Shown in pieces: positions 17,798 to 25,536 of a stretch of 29,537 bases of DNA. The notes below the pieces were generated by a model. The model made no database searches. It was not told the DNA's origin and worked only from the letters and a program-made list of their open reading frames with translations. The stretch is taken from the NCBI GenBank assembly GCA_014377915.1, contig JACMOT010000247.1:1-29537 (forward strand), in the 5' to 3' direction. How positions within the stretch are numbered: position 1 is the first letter of the stretch; each line of letters starts with the position of its first letter. This DNA is from Tardiphaga sp. (lineage in GTDB: Bacteria; Pseudomonadota; Alphaproteobacteria; Rhizobiales; Xanthobacteraceae). The position numbers were made by a program, and so were the translations under genes.

Positions 17798-17974
17798 GGC
17801 GGCCTCCTTTTTGCGCGATTAGCGCTCTCATCATTGATTTAAAACGGCTGGCCGGGACGATCGATGGATAAGCCGGCCGGTCTCCAATAGTGTCGTGCCG
17901 ATCGCGACGGGTTCACGCCGTCGCGGGATTTAGATTCATGATCTCGGGCAGATATTCGGTGGCCCTACGCCGCC

Positions 17975-19387
17975 CTACCGGACGCCATATCCGGCGAATT
18001 CCTTCACAATATCCGGGTCCATCGCCTTGGCGTTGGTAATGTCGAGATCGCCTTCGGCAGTGGCGCCGGTACGCTGCTTGGCTAGACCACGGCCATAGAG
18101 CGACGAGGTCAGGCGCGGGTTGATCTTCAGCGCGGCGTCGAAATCGGTGATCGCGTTCTTGCTCTGGCCGTTCTTCAGGTTGACCAGGCCGCGGCTGTCC
18201 AGTGCATCGACGAAATTCGGCCGCAACCGCAGCGCCTCGTTACAATCCTTCAGCGCCGCCTGCAGATCGTTCACCACGGTGCGGGCCCAGCAGCGGTTGT
18301 TGAAGGCCTCGACGTCCTTGGGATTGAGGCGGATGGTCTCGTCGAAATCCTTGATCGCCAGATGATAGGCGCCCTTGCTGGCATAGACCTGGCCGCGGCG
18401 GTACAGCGCGCCAGCATCTTCCGGGTTGTCGAGCAGCTTGCTATTGAGCGACTTCACGGTGGGGTCCTCGGCGAGCGCCCGCGCGATACTACCCTCGTCG
18501 CGCGCCGTTTCCGCCACGGCAACCGGGGCGGGCGGCGTGACAACCGGCTTGGTGGGCAATAGCGGGGCCACCGTGGCGAATTCGGTCGCGGGGGCCGTGG
18601 CGGGCGTCGCCGCGGCCACGGGACGTCCCCCCGGGACGAACGAAAAATCCTCGGCAAGCGACGATGAAATCCACGGCACCTGCTCGCTGCGCGAGGCGCG
18701 GGTGACGCTGACGCGGGTGCGGTTCAGCGTCTCTTCGGCGCTCAGGCCTGCGGCGCGAATTTCCTTCAATAATTCGCCGACGAACAGGCTTCGGTCGGTC
18801 CCGACGTCGCTGACGACGGAGCTGAGCGCCGCCGAATACATCACCAGCGTGCCGCTCGGCGCGATCACCGGCGCTAGCCCCGCGGAAAAGCTGCGAAACC
18901 GGCGTTCGAACGGGTTGCGGCGCGAGGCGTCGAGCAATGCGATCTTGACCCCGGCGCCGCGGCTGTTGAGCTCGCCGAGCACCGCTTCCAGGCCAAAGCC
19001 ATCGCGGCGCACGTCGGGTTCGGTCCAGATCTGCGCATCGACCGGGATCATGTAGCTCTGGCGCCCGGACTGCACGCCGTAGCCGCTGAAAAACACCAGC
19101 GCGACCGAGCCCGGCTTGAGCTTGGCGTAAAACTTGTCGAGCGCGCGACGCATGGCATCGCCGCCGAGGTTCTCCCCGATATCGACATCGAAGCCATCGC
19201 GCTTTAGCTCGGCGGCCATGTCACGGGCGTCGTTAAGAGGCTCCCTGAGCGGCGCCTCGGCATCCGGATATTTCGCATTTCCGATCACCAGTGCGAAGCG
19301 CTCGGAACGGCTGTCGGCGGCATCGGCCGAAACCATTGGCGCGGCGCACCAGGTCAGGACTGCGAGCAGAGCAAAGCGGAGTTTCAT
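17975..19387 (-). CDS. Secreted caspase-fold protein with C-terminal TPR repeats, catalytic dyad replaced
   Basis: This protein of about 470 aa has a signal peptide (MKLRFALLAVLTWCAAPMVSADA) and a caspase-like p20 domain (RFALVIGNAKYP to about residue 250). A Pro/Ala/Thr-rich linker (about 255-315) follows, then about four TPR units (GALYRRGQVYASKG..., VEAFNNRCWARTV, VDALDSRGLVNLK, SLYGRGLAKQRTG). The catalytic His position is Tyr103 (SGYGVQ) and the Cys position is Ser155 (DASRRNP), so cysteine-protease activity is not expected. TPRs suggest protein binding. I chose ATG 19387 for its clean signal peptide; in-frame ATGs lie upstream as far as 19453. It is first in a minus-strand run leading to the OmpA-like gene and the efflux operon. 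Confidence 0.88.
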   Translation of the reverse strand: MKLRFALLAVLTWCAAPMVSADAADSRSERFALVIGNAKYPDAEAPLREPLNDARDMAAELKRDGFDVDIGENLGGDAMRRALDKFYAKLKPGSVALVFFSGYGVQSGRQSYMIPVDAQIWTEPDVRRDGFGLEAVLGELNSRGAGVKIALLDASRRNPFERRFRSFSAGLAPVIAPSGTLVMYSAALSSVVSDVGTDRSLFVGELLKEIRAAGLSAEETLNRTRVSVTRASRSEQVPWISSSLAEDFSFVPGGRPVAAATPATAPATEFATVAPLLPTKPVVTPPAPVAVAETARDEGSIARALAEDPTVKSLNSKLLDNPEDAGALYRRGQVYASKGAYHLAIKDFDETIRLNPKDVEAFNNRCWARTVVNDLQAALKDCNEALRLRPNFVDALDSRGLVNLKNGQSKNAITDFDAALKINPRLTSSLYGRGLAKQRTGATAEGDLDITNAKAMDPDIVKEFAGYGVR

Positions 19388-19631
19388 CACCGGACAGTCC
19401 ATCAAGGGCGCCGGTTCCAGCTTGCGCCGCCGCAACCTTAGTCGAGCCATCATGTATTATCAAACCCTCTCCGCCATGCCGTCAACCGCACGCCACGCGC
19501 CGACGATCCGCGACAATTCATCGCGCCGGCAGGCGCCCTAGCGACCGACCCCCGAGCGACGCCGCGCGCAGTTTGACCTTTGCCGCTGCGGATGGCTTGC
19601 TGGCGACAACAACAAACGACGGGGTGAGACG

Positions 19632-20441
19632 ATGGGCGGGATCTACGAGATCTATGCGATCCGCTACGCGACCATGACGCCGCGAACGCCGCAGATGAAC
19701 TATTTGCAGCCCGATCCCCACGACACCGCGGCGGCCGATCTCGACTATTTCGTGTGGCTGATCCGCGGCGGCGGTCGCGACATCCTGGTCGGTACCGGCT
19801 TCAATGAAGCAGCGTCGCAGGCGCGCAACCGCAGGCTCGACATCAACCCGGTCGATGCGCTGGAGGCGTTCGGCGTCCGCGCCGGCAGTATCAAAGATAT
19901 CATCGTGACCCATCTGCACTACGATCACGCCGGCAATCTAGATCGTTTTCCGCAGGCGCGGTTTCATCTGCAGGACCGCGAGATGAGCTATGCCACCGGC
20001 CGCTGCATGTGCAATGGCGTTCTGCGGTATCCGTTTTCCGGCGAGGACGTCACGCTGATGGTACGACACGTCTATAATGAGCGTGTCACCTTCCATAATG
20101 GCGACGGCGAAGTGGTGGCCGGCATCACGCTGCACCGCGTCGGCGGCCACACCGACGGTCTGCAGGTGGTGCGGGTGATGACCGCGCGGGGTCCGGTGGT
20201 GCTGGCCTCGGATGCCGCGCATTTCTACGGCAACCTGCAGCGCCGCAGCCCATTTCCAATCGTCTACAACGTCGGCGACATGTGTGAAGGCTGGGCGATT
20301 TGCGAACGTCTCGCCGGCCATCCCGACCGCATCATTCCCGGCCATGATCCGCTGGTGCGCGAGATCTACCCCCGGGCCAGCGATACGGTCGATTCCTATG
20401 CGCTGCATCTGCCGCCATCGCGGTCCTTCGCCCAGGCGTGA
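19632..20441 (+). CDS. MBL-fold metallo-hydrolase, N-acyl-homoserine-lactonase-type
   Basis: This 269-aa protein belongs to the AHL-lactonase-like branch of the metallo-beta-lactamase superfamily. The dinuclear metal site is complete: HLHYDH (H94, H96, D98, H99), GGHTDG (H173), ASDAAHFYG (D194) and PGHDP (H238). One oddity is ILVGTGF at residues 51-57, where most relatives have DTGF, so a structural Asp is Gly54. GGGGTGAG lies just upstream of the ATG. It stands first in a plus-strand run leading to an FAD monooxygenase, a small DUF2783-type protein and hmgA. Its natural substrate may therefore be an aromatic lactone or ester of that pathway, not a quorum-sensing signal. That is inference from context only. 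Confidence 0.87.
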   Translation: MGGIYEIYAIRYATMTPRTPQMNYLQPDPHDTAAADLDYFVWLIRGGGRDILVGTGFNEAASQARNRRLDINPVDALEAFGVRAGSIKDIIVTHLHYDHAGNLDRFPQARFHLQDREMSYATGRCMCNGVLRYPFSGEDVTLMVRHVYNERVTFHNGDGEVVAGITLHRVGGHTDGLQVVRVMTARGPVVLASDAAHFYGNLQRRSPFPIVYNVGDMCEGWAICERLAGHPDRIIPGHDPLVREIYPRASDTVDSYALHLPPSRSFAQA

Positions 20442-20529
20442 GTTGACGGCCGCAACCGCGAGGCGTTTAGTTTGCCCCAAGCAAACGATCGGCGCTGCAA
20501 CGCGACACGAATCGCCAGGGAGCGCGCGC

Positions 20530-22140
20530 ATGGGGCCAATTCCCACGCAATTCGGCTATCGCCGTCACCCCGATCAGGATCGGGCCAAGGCCGCGCATCA
20601 TGCCGTGGTGGTGGTCGGAGCGGGGCCGGTAGGACTGTCGCTGGCGATCGATCTGGCGCAGCGCGGTGAGGCGGTGGTGCTGCTCGATGACGCCGACCGA
20701 ATCGGTGACGGATCGCGCGCAATCTGCTTCTCCAAACGCTCGCTGGAACTGTGGGACCGGCTCGGCGTCGCCGGTCGCATGATCGACAAGGGCGTGGTCT
20801 GGAAGGTCGGCAAGATCTTTTGCGGGCCTGAATTGCTATACCAGTTCGACCTGCTGCCCGACGTGGGCCACAAGATGCCGGCCTTCATCAACCTGCAGCA
20901 ATATTATGCCGAAGCCTTTCTGGTCGATCGGGTGCTGCAACTGCCCGGGATCGATCTTCGCTGGCGCAACAAGGTCGTCGCGCTGCGCCAGCACAATGAG
21001 CACACCGAACTCACCGTTAACACGCCGGAAGGCGACTACACGCTACGGGCCGATTATGTCGTCGCCTGCGATGGCGCGCGGTCCGGGCTGCGCGCGATGG
21101 TCGGCGCGGATTTCGCGGGCGAGGTGTTCGAGGACCAGTTCTTGATTGCTGATGTCAGGATGACGGCCAAGGCGATTCCGACCGAGCGTTGGTTCTGGTT
21201 TGATCCGCCGTTTCATGATGGGCGATCGGCACTGCTGCACCGCCAGCCCGACGACATCTGGCGCATCGACCTGCAACTCAGCCCCGACGCCGATCCCGCG
21301 GTCGAACGCTTGCCGGCCAATGTGCGGCCGCGGATCGCGCGGATGTTGGGCCATGACGATTTCGCTTTCGAATGGATTTCGATCTATAGATTCCAGTGTC
21401 GCCGCATGCAGCGTTTCCTGCACGAGCGGGTGATTTTCGCTGGCGATGCCGCGCATCAGGTGTCGCCGTTCGGCGCGCGCGGCGCCAATTCAGGGCTCGA
21501 GGACGCGGAAAACCTCGCCTGGAAGCTGGCGATGATTGTGCGCGGCGATGCGCCGACCGGCCTGCTTGCCAGCTACGACGTCGAGCGTGGCCTTGCCGCC
21601 GACGAAAACATCAACGCCTCGACGCGGTCCACCGATTTTATCGCGCCGCACTCGAAGCAGGAACAGCGACTCCGCGCCACGGTGCTGGCGCTGGCGAAGG
21701 AGGCGGAGTTTGCCAAGCGCATGATCAATGGCGGACGGCTCTCGGTGCCGTCGGTGTACGTATCGCCGCTGTCGACGGAGGATCGGGATTCATGGGCGGG
21801 TGGGCCACGACCCGGCGCGCATATGCCGGATGCGCCGCTGCGCTTGGCGAATGGCAAGGCGATCTATCTGACGGAGGCGTTCAGCGGCGCTGGTCGAGGT
21901 TTCACCGTGGTGGAGTCCGCCAATGGCGCGTCGGCGGAGCTACCAGCCGGCGTGGCGCATTTGCGGATTGGTGAAAATGCGCCGCTGCGGGACCATGCGG
22001 GCCTGTTCGCTAGCCGCTATGACGCCGCGCCGGGATCTGCCTATCTGTTACGTCCCGACGGCTATGTCGCCGCGCGATTCCGACATCCGACGCCGCAGGC
22101 GGTCACCGCGGCGATAGCCCGTGCCAGCGGGCTCGCCTGA
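20530..22140 (+). CDS. FAD-dependent aromatic monooxygenase (MhaA/MhpA-like)
   Basis: This 536-aa group A flavoprotein hydroxylase has the Rossmann motif VVGAGPVGLSLA (about 29-40), the DG motif ACDGARSGLR (D181-G182) and the GD motif FAGDAAHQVSPFGARG (about 304-319). A C-terminal thioredoxin-like region of about 130 residues follows, as in phenol and 3-hydroxyphenylpropionate hydroxylases. Such enzymes use NAD(P)H and O2 to add a hydroxyl to a phenolic ring. The start is ATG 20530 (AGGGAG about 8 nt upstream); the frame is open further upstream into the MBL gene but that part is not coding. The adjacent 71-aa DUF2783-type protein and hmgA suggest a 3-hydroxyphenylacetate 6-hydroxylase giving homogentisate. 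A different hydroxylated aromatic acid is possible. Confidence 0.88.
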   Translation: MGPIPTQFGYRRHPDQDRAKAAHHAVVVVGAGPVGLSLAIDLAQRGEAVVLLDDADRIGDGSRAICFSKRSLELWDRLGVAGRMIDKGVVWKVGKIFCGPELLYQFDLLPDVGHKMPAFINLQQYYAEAFLVDRVLQLPGIDLRWRNKVVALRQHNEHTELTVNTPEGDYTLRADYVVACDGARSGLRAMVGADFAGEVFEDQFLIADVRMTAKAIPTERWFWFDPPFHDGRSALLHRQPDDIWRIDLQLSPDADPAVERLPANVRPRIARMLGHDDFAFEWISIYRFQCRRMQRFLHERVIFAGDAAHQVSPFGARGANSGLEDAENLAWKLAMIVRGDAPTGLLASYDVERGLAADENINASTRSTDFIAPHSKQEQRLRATVLALAKEAEFAKRMINGGRLSVPSVYVSPLSTEDRDSWAGGPRPGAHMPDAPLRLANGKAIYLTEAFSGAGRGFTVVESANGASAELPAGVAHLRIGENAPLRDHAGLFASRYDAAPGSAYLLRPDGYVAARFRHPTPQAVTAAIARASGLA

Positions 22141-22142
22141 CC

Positions 22143-22358
22143 ATGCCGCTATCGACGCAATCCAATTTTGCCGATCCCGATTCAGCCTACCGCCTGATCG
22201 TCGAGGCGCATCGCGGCGCCAGCGATGAACAGAGCGCAGCGCTCGACGCCGCGCTGGTACTGATTCTGGCCAATCACGTCGGCGACGCCGAGGTTCTACG
22301 TGAAGCGATCGATCTGGCGAAGCGGCGGCTGCCGGAAAATGCGAGGCAATTGCCGTGA
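22143..22358 (+). CDS. Small DUF2783-type protein, possible coupling subunit of the FAD monooxygenase
   Basis: This 71-aa protein starts 2 bp after the stop of the monooxygenase gene, so translation is very likely coupled. The sequence is helical and acidic (FADPDSAYRLIVEAHRG, SAALDAALVLILANHVGD, EVLREAIDLAKRRLP) and matches my recollection of the DUF2783 family. It has no signal peptide or metal motif. In Pseudomonas putida U the 3-hydroxyphenylacetate hydroxylase is reported to need a flavoprotein (MhaA) and a small partner of similar size (MhaB). This gene sits in the equivalent place. The family call is from sequence memory and the role is inferred from position. Confidence 0.78.
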   Translation: MPLSTQSNFADPDSAYRLIVEAHRGASDEQSAALDAALVLILANHVGDAEVLREAIDLAKRRLPENARQLP

Positions 22359-22363
22359 GGCTA

Positions 22364-22450
22364 TCATTGCGAGGAGCGGAGCGACGCGGCAATCCAGAAA
22401 ATCACGTGCAAGACTGGATCGCTTCGTCGCAAGGGCTCCTCGCAATGACG
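22364..22450. repeat. Palindromic intergenic repeat, copy 1
   Basis: The left arm begins TCATTGCGAGGAGC and continues to GGCAATCCAG (22364-22397). The right arm (22414-22450) is its near-perfect reverse complement, giving a long stem with a loop of about 16 bases. The same element recurs at 24830 and 28772. It lies between the DUF2783-type gene and the second MBL gene, within what would otherwise be one operon, so it may end, stabilise or process the transcript. Confidence 0.85.
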
Positions 22451-22484
22451 GATGGAGCAACCGAGTGACAAGGAAAATGAACCG

Positions 22485-23435
22485 ATGACAAAAGGCTTCG
22501 CATCCGCCAACGATATGGCAGAGAAAAAGATCACCTTCTCCGAAATCGGCACTGACCTCTATGCCTTCACCGCGGAAGGCGATCCGAATTCGGCCGTGAT
22601 CGTCGGCGACGATGGCTGCATCGTGTTCGACGCCCAGGCGACGCCGGCGCTTGCGCACAAGGTGATCGAGCGCGTCCGAACCGTCACCGACAAGCCGATC
22701 AAATATGTCGTGCTGTCGCATTATCACGCGGTGCGCGTGCTCGGCGCTTCCGCCTTCGCGGCGCAGGCCGTGGTGGCTTCCTCGGAAACCCGTCGCCTCG
22801 TGGCCGAGCGTGGCCAGCAGGATTGGGATTCCGAATTCGGTCGTTTTCCACGCCTGTTCCAGGGCTCCGAAAGCATCCCCGGCCTGACCTGGCCAACGCT
22901 GACCTTTGAAGGCGAGATGTCGATCTGGCTCGGCAAGCGCGAGGTGCGGCTGATGCAACTCGGCGCGGGCCACACCTCCGGTGATATCGTCGCCTGGGTG
23001 CCGGACGCGCAGGTGATGTTTTCCGGCGACCTGATCGAATATCATTCGGCCTGCTATTGCGGCGACGCGCTGTTGCGGGAATGGCCCTCGACCCTGAACG
23101 AGATTCGTGACTTCAATCCCAAGGCGATCGCGCCGGGCCGCGGCGATGCGCTGAAGGGGCTGGCCACCGGTCGCGACGCCATCGCCATGACCCGCGATTT
23201 CGTTACCACGTTGTATGGCGCCGCCGAGACGGCGGTGGCAAAAGGGCTTAGCCTGAAAGACACCATGGCGGCCTGTCGCGGGGTGATGGACGCGAAATTT
23301 TCCAGCTTTGCGATCTATGAACACTGCTTGCCGTTCAACGTCTCGCGCGCTTATGACGAAGCCTCGGGGATCGACGATCCCGTGATCTGGACTGCCGAGC
23401 GCGACCGCGAGATGTGGGCCGCCTTGCAGGGGTGA
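22485..23435 (+). CDS. MBL-fold protein with degenerate metal site
   Basis: This 316-aa protein has the metallo-beta-lactamase fold pattern (NSAVIVGDDGCIVFDAQAT, YVVLSHYHAVRVLGAS, LGAGHTSGDIVAW, VMFSGDLIEYH). The HxHxDH motif reads HYHAVR: H79 and H81 are kept, but Asp and His are V83 and R84. The last His of the family (PGHG) is Arg219 (PGRG), while H163 and D182 remain. It thus keeps the first-site ligands and loses most of the second. The start at 22485 (AAGGA about 10 nt upstream) is preferred over ATG 22452, which lies at the edge of the palindromic repeat. It precedes hmgA by 42 bp and is probably co-transcribed with it. No signal peptide is seen. Function unknown. Confidence 0.85.
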   Translation: MTKGFASANDMAEKKITFSEIGTDLYAFTAEGDPNSAVIVGDDGCIVFDAQATPALAHKVIERVRTVTDKPIKYVVLSHYHAVRVLGASAFAAQAVVASSETRRLVAERGQQDWDSEFGRFPRLFQGSESIPGLTWPTLTFEGEMSIWLGKREVRLMQLGAGHTSGDIVAWVPDAQVMFSGDLIEYHSACYCGDALLREWPSTLNEIRDFNPKAIAPGRGDALKGLATGRDAIAMTRDFVTTLYGAAETAVAKGLSLKDTMAACRGVMDAKFSSFAIYEHCLPFNVSRAYDEASGIDDPVIWTAERDREMWAALQG

Positions 23436-23477
23436 AACCAGGTTTGAAGGGAATGACGGTCGGAAACGGAGGATGAC

Positions 23478-24824
23478 ATGAATATCAATACCAGTCCCGA
23501 ACTGATCAGCCGTGCCGTCTCCAGTGTGACTCCCGGCTACATGTCCGGGTTCGGCAATTCGTTCGAGACCGAGGCGTTGCCCGGCGCGTTGCCTCTGGGG
23601 CGTAACTCGCCGCAGCGTCCGGCCTATGGGCTTTATGCCGAGCAATTGTCGGGCTCGCCCTTCACCGCGCCACGCGGCAGCAATGAGCGCTCCTGGCTGT
23701 ACCGCATCCGGCCATCGGTGAAGCATTCCGGTCGCTTCGAAAAGGTCGATGCGAAACTGTGGCGCACCGCGCCTTGCCACGAAAATGATCTGCCGATCGC
23801 GCAACTGCGTTGGGATCCGGCGCCGATCCCGACCGAGCCCATGACCTTCCTGCAGGGCGTGCAGACCATGACCACCGCCGGCGACGCCGGTACGCAAGCC
23901 GGCATGGCCGCGCATGTCTATCTGATCACGGCATCGATGGTCGATCAGCATTTCTACAATGCCGATGGCGAGCTGATGTTCGTGCCGCAGCAGGGATCCC
24001 TGCGCTTCGTCACCGAATTCGGAATCATCGAGGCCGAGCCGGCGGAGATCGTGGTGATCCCGCGCGGCGTAAAATTCCGCGTCGAACTGATCAATGGTCC
24101 CGCGCGCGGTTATCTGTGCGAGAACTATGGTGGCGCCTTGACGCTGCCCGAGCGCGGGCCGATCGGTGCCAACTGCCTCGCCAATGCCCGCGACTTTCTG
24201 ACGCCGGTCGCTGCCTATGAGGACCGGGACACGCCGACCGAGCTTTATGTCAAGTGGGGCGGATCGCTGTTCATGACCAGGCTACCGCATTCGCCGATCG
24301 ATGTGGTAGCGTGGCATGGCAATTACGCGCCGTACAAATATGATTTGCGGACCTTCTCGCCGGTCGGCGCGATCGGCTTCGACCATCCCGATCCTTCGAT
24401 CTTCACCGTGCTGACCTCGCCGTCCGAAACCATAGGCACTGCGAACATCGATTTCGTCATCTTCCCGGAGCGCTGGGCGGTGGCGGAAAACACCTTCCGG
24501 CCGCCCTGGTACCACATGAACATCATGTCGGAATTCATGGGGCTGATCTACGGCGTCTATGACGCCAAGCCGCGGGGGTTTACGCCCGGCGGCATCAGCC
24601 TGCACAACATGATGCTGCCGCATGGCCCCGACCGCGAAGCCTTCGACCATGCCAGCAACAGCGAACTGAAGCCGGTCAAGCTAACCGGGACGATGGCCTT
24701 CATGTTCGAGACCCGATATCCGCAGCGCGTCACCGACTTCGCCGCGACGACAGCAACGCTGCAAAGCGACTACGCGGATTGCTGGAACGGGCTGGAGAAG
24801 CGGTTCGATCCGAACAGGCGGTGA
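23478..24824 (+). CDS. hmgA: Homogentisate 1,2-dioxygenase
   Basis: This 448-aa enzyme has the full length of the family and opens the homogentisate ring to maleylacetoacetate using Fe(II) and O2. The iron ligands expected from the human enzyme are present with the same spacing: His346 and Glu352 in [16 protein letters not shown], and His382 in [11 protein letters not shown]. The N-terminal [19 protein letters not shown] and [15 protein letters not shown] blocks are also diagnostic. GGAGG lies 5 nt before the ATG. It is the last gene of the plus-strand run and is followed by a palindromic repeat. The divergent Lrp-type regulator and hpd lie beyond, forming a tyrosine/phenylalanine catabolic block. 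maiA and fahA are not next to it, unlike in many bacteria. Confidence 0.97.
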   Translation: MNINTSPELISRAVSSVTPGYMSGFGNSFETEALPGALPLGRNSPQRPAYGLYAEQLSGSPFTAPRGSNERSWLYRIRPSVKHSGRFEKVDAKLWRTAPCHENDLPIAQLRWDPAPIPTEPMTFLQGVQTMTTAGDAGTQAGMAAHVYLITASMVDQHFYNADGELMFVPQQGSLRFVTEFGIIEAEPAEIVVIPRGVKFRVELINGPARGYLCENYGGALTLPERGPIGANCLANARDFLTPVAAYEDRDTPTELYVKWGGSLFMTRLPHSPIDVVAWHGNYAPYKYDLRTFSPVGAIGFDHPDPSIFTVLTSPSETIGTANIDFVIFPERWAVAENTFRPPWYHMNIMSEFMGLIYGVYDAKPRGFTPGGISLHNMMLPHGPDREAFDHASNSELKPVKLTGTMAFMFETRYPQRVTDFAATTATLQSDYADCWNGLEKRFDPNRR

Positions 24825-24829
24825 AGCCA

Positions 24830-24918
24830 TCATTGCGAGGAGCGAAGCGACGCGGCAATCCAGAAAGCCCCTAGGAAAGACTGGGTAATCTTCGTCGCAA
24901 AGGCTCCTCGCAATGACG
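24830..24918. repeat. Palindromic intergenic repeat, copy 2
   Basis: This has the same arms as the copy at 22364 (TCATTGCGAGGAGC...GGCAATCCAG on the left; the inverse from 24881 to 24918), with a different loop. It begins 5 bp after the hmgA stop and lies between two convergent genes, where a long hairpin could serve as a bidirectional terminator or 3'-end stabiliser. Confidence 0.85.
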
Positions 24919-24939
24919 ACCACAGCTTGGAGGCGAGCC

Positions 24940-25413
24940 TTACCCCACCGCCTTCAGGGGCAGCCTTGACGTTTCCTTCAGCCGGTCCAGCACGATCGAC
25001 GACCGCACATGGGCCACGCTCTGGTGCGGCATCAGAACGTCGTTGACGAGCCTGGACAGCCCCTTGAGGTCGCGCAGCACCGCCTTGAGCACATAGTCGG
25101 CGTCGCCCGTCAGCGAATAGGCTTCCTGGATCTCGTCGACCCGCGCCACCAGCGCGCGGAATTTCTTCGCATTGTCGGGCGAGTGGGTGGCCAGCGTCAC
25201 CTGGATGAAGGCGATCACGCCGAAGCCGAGCGCCTCGGCGGACAGGTCGGCGTGATAGCCGGTGATTACCTTCTCCTGTTCCAGCCGCATCCGCCGCCGC
25301 GAACATTGCGAGGCCGACAGCCCGGCGACATCGGCGAGCTGCTGGTTGGTCAGCCGGCCGTCGTTTTGCAGCGCTGCGAGAAGTTTCAGATCGAAAGCAT
25401 CCACCGGGATCAT
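24940..25413 (-). CDS. Lrp/AsnC-family transcriptional regulator
   Basis: This 157-aa protein is of standard length. It has an N-terminal winged helix-turn-helix (DLKLLAALQNDGRLTNQQLA...LSASQCSRRRMRLEQ, about residues 8-45) and a C-terminal RAM/ligand-binding domain (GFGVIAFIQVTL to about 150, with the GDADYVLKAVLRD segment around the usual effector site). Such proteins bind DNA as octamers or other multimers and often sense an amino acid. It is divergent from hpd with a 123-bp gap and convergent with hmgA, so tyrosine, phenylalanine or a keto-acid derivative is a plausible effector. The phased TGCAT repeats in the gap are candidate binding sites. The ATG at 25413 has AGGG upstream. Confidence 0.93.
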   Translation of the reverse strand: MIPVDAFDLKLLAALQNDGRLTNQQLADVAGLSASQCSRRRMRLEQEKVITGYHADLSAEALGFGVIAFIQVTLATHSPDNAKKFRALVARVDEIQEAYSLTGDADYVLKAVLRDLKGLSRLVNDVLMPHQSVAHVRSSIVLDRLKETSRLPLKAVG

Positions 25414-25443
25414 GCGTCAAAACCCTGTTTTGTGCGCGAAGCA

Positions 25444-25489
25444 TGCATGATCGTTGCATATCGCGGTCCCGTTTGCATGCACCTTGCAT
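25444..25489. promoter_or_regulatory. Phased TGCAT repeat array, candidate operator between lrp-type gene and hpd
   Basis: Four TGCAT units start at 25444, 25455, 25474 and 25485, that is, two pairs with 11-bp spacing offset by 30 bp. The spacings of 11 and 30 bp are near one and three helical turns, which fits a multimeric regulator such as the adjacent Lrp/AsnC protein binding one face of the DNA. The first unit also overlaps the palindromes GCATGC and ATGCAT. The array is 31 bp upstream of the hpd SD and 30 bp upstream of the regulator start. Binding is inferred. Confidence 0.5.
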
Positions 25490-25536
25490 TGAAAGCGAAC
25501 GACACTGCAGTTCAGCCAATTCCAGGGGAGACCACC

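Noticed and set aside
20212..20529. N-terminal extension of the FAD monooxygenase
   Set aside because: It overlaps the MBL-fold gene in another frame. The Rossmann motif begins about 28 residues after ATG 20530, as expected.
22452..22484. Earlier start for the second MBL-fold gene
   Set aside because: The ATG lies at the edge of the palindromic repeat and has no SD; ATG 22485 has AAGGA upstream.
22296..23951. A 551-aa open frame on the minus strand
   Set aside because: It lies antisense to the MBL-fold and hmgA genes, which have strong motifs and SD sites. Its composition (His/Arg/Gln-rich) is typical of antisense frames in GC-rich DNA.
25009..25536. N-terminal extension of hpd
   Set aside because: It runs antisense through the Lrp-type gene. 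ATG 25537 has a strong SD and gives the normal HPPD length.
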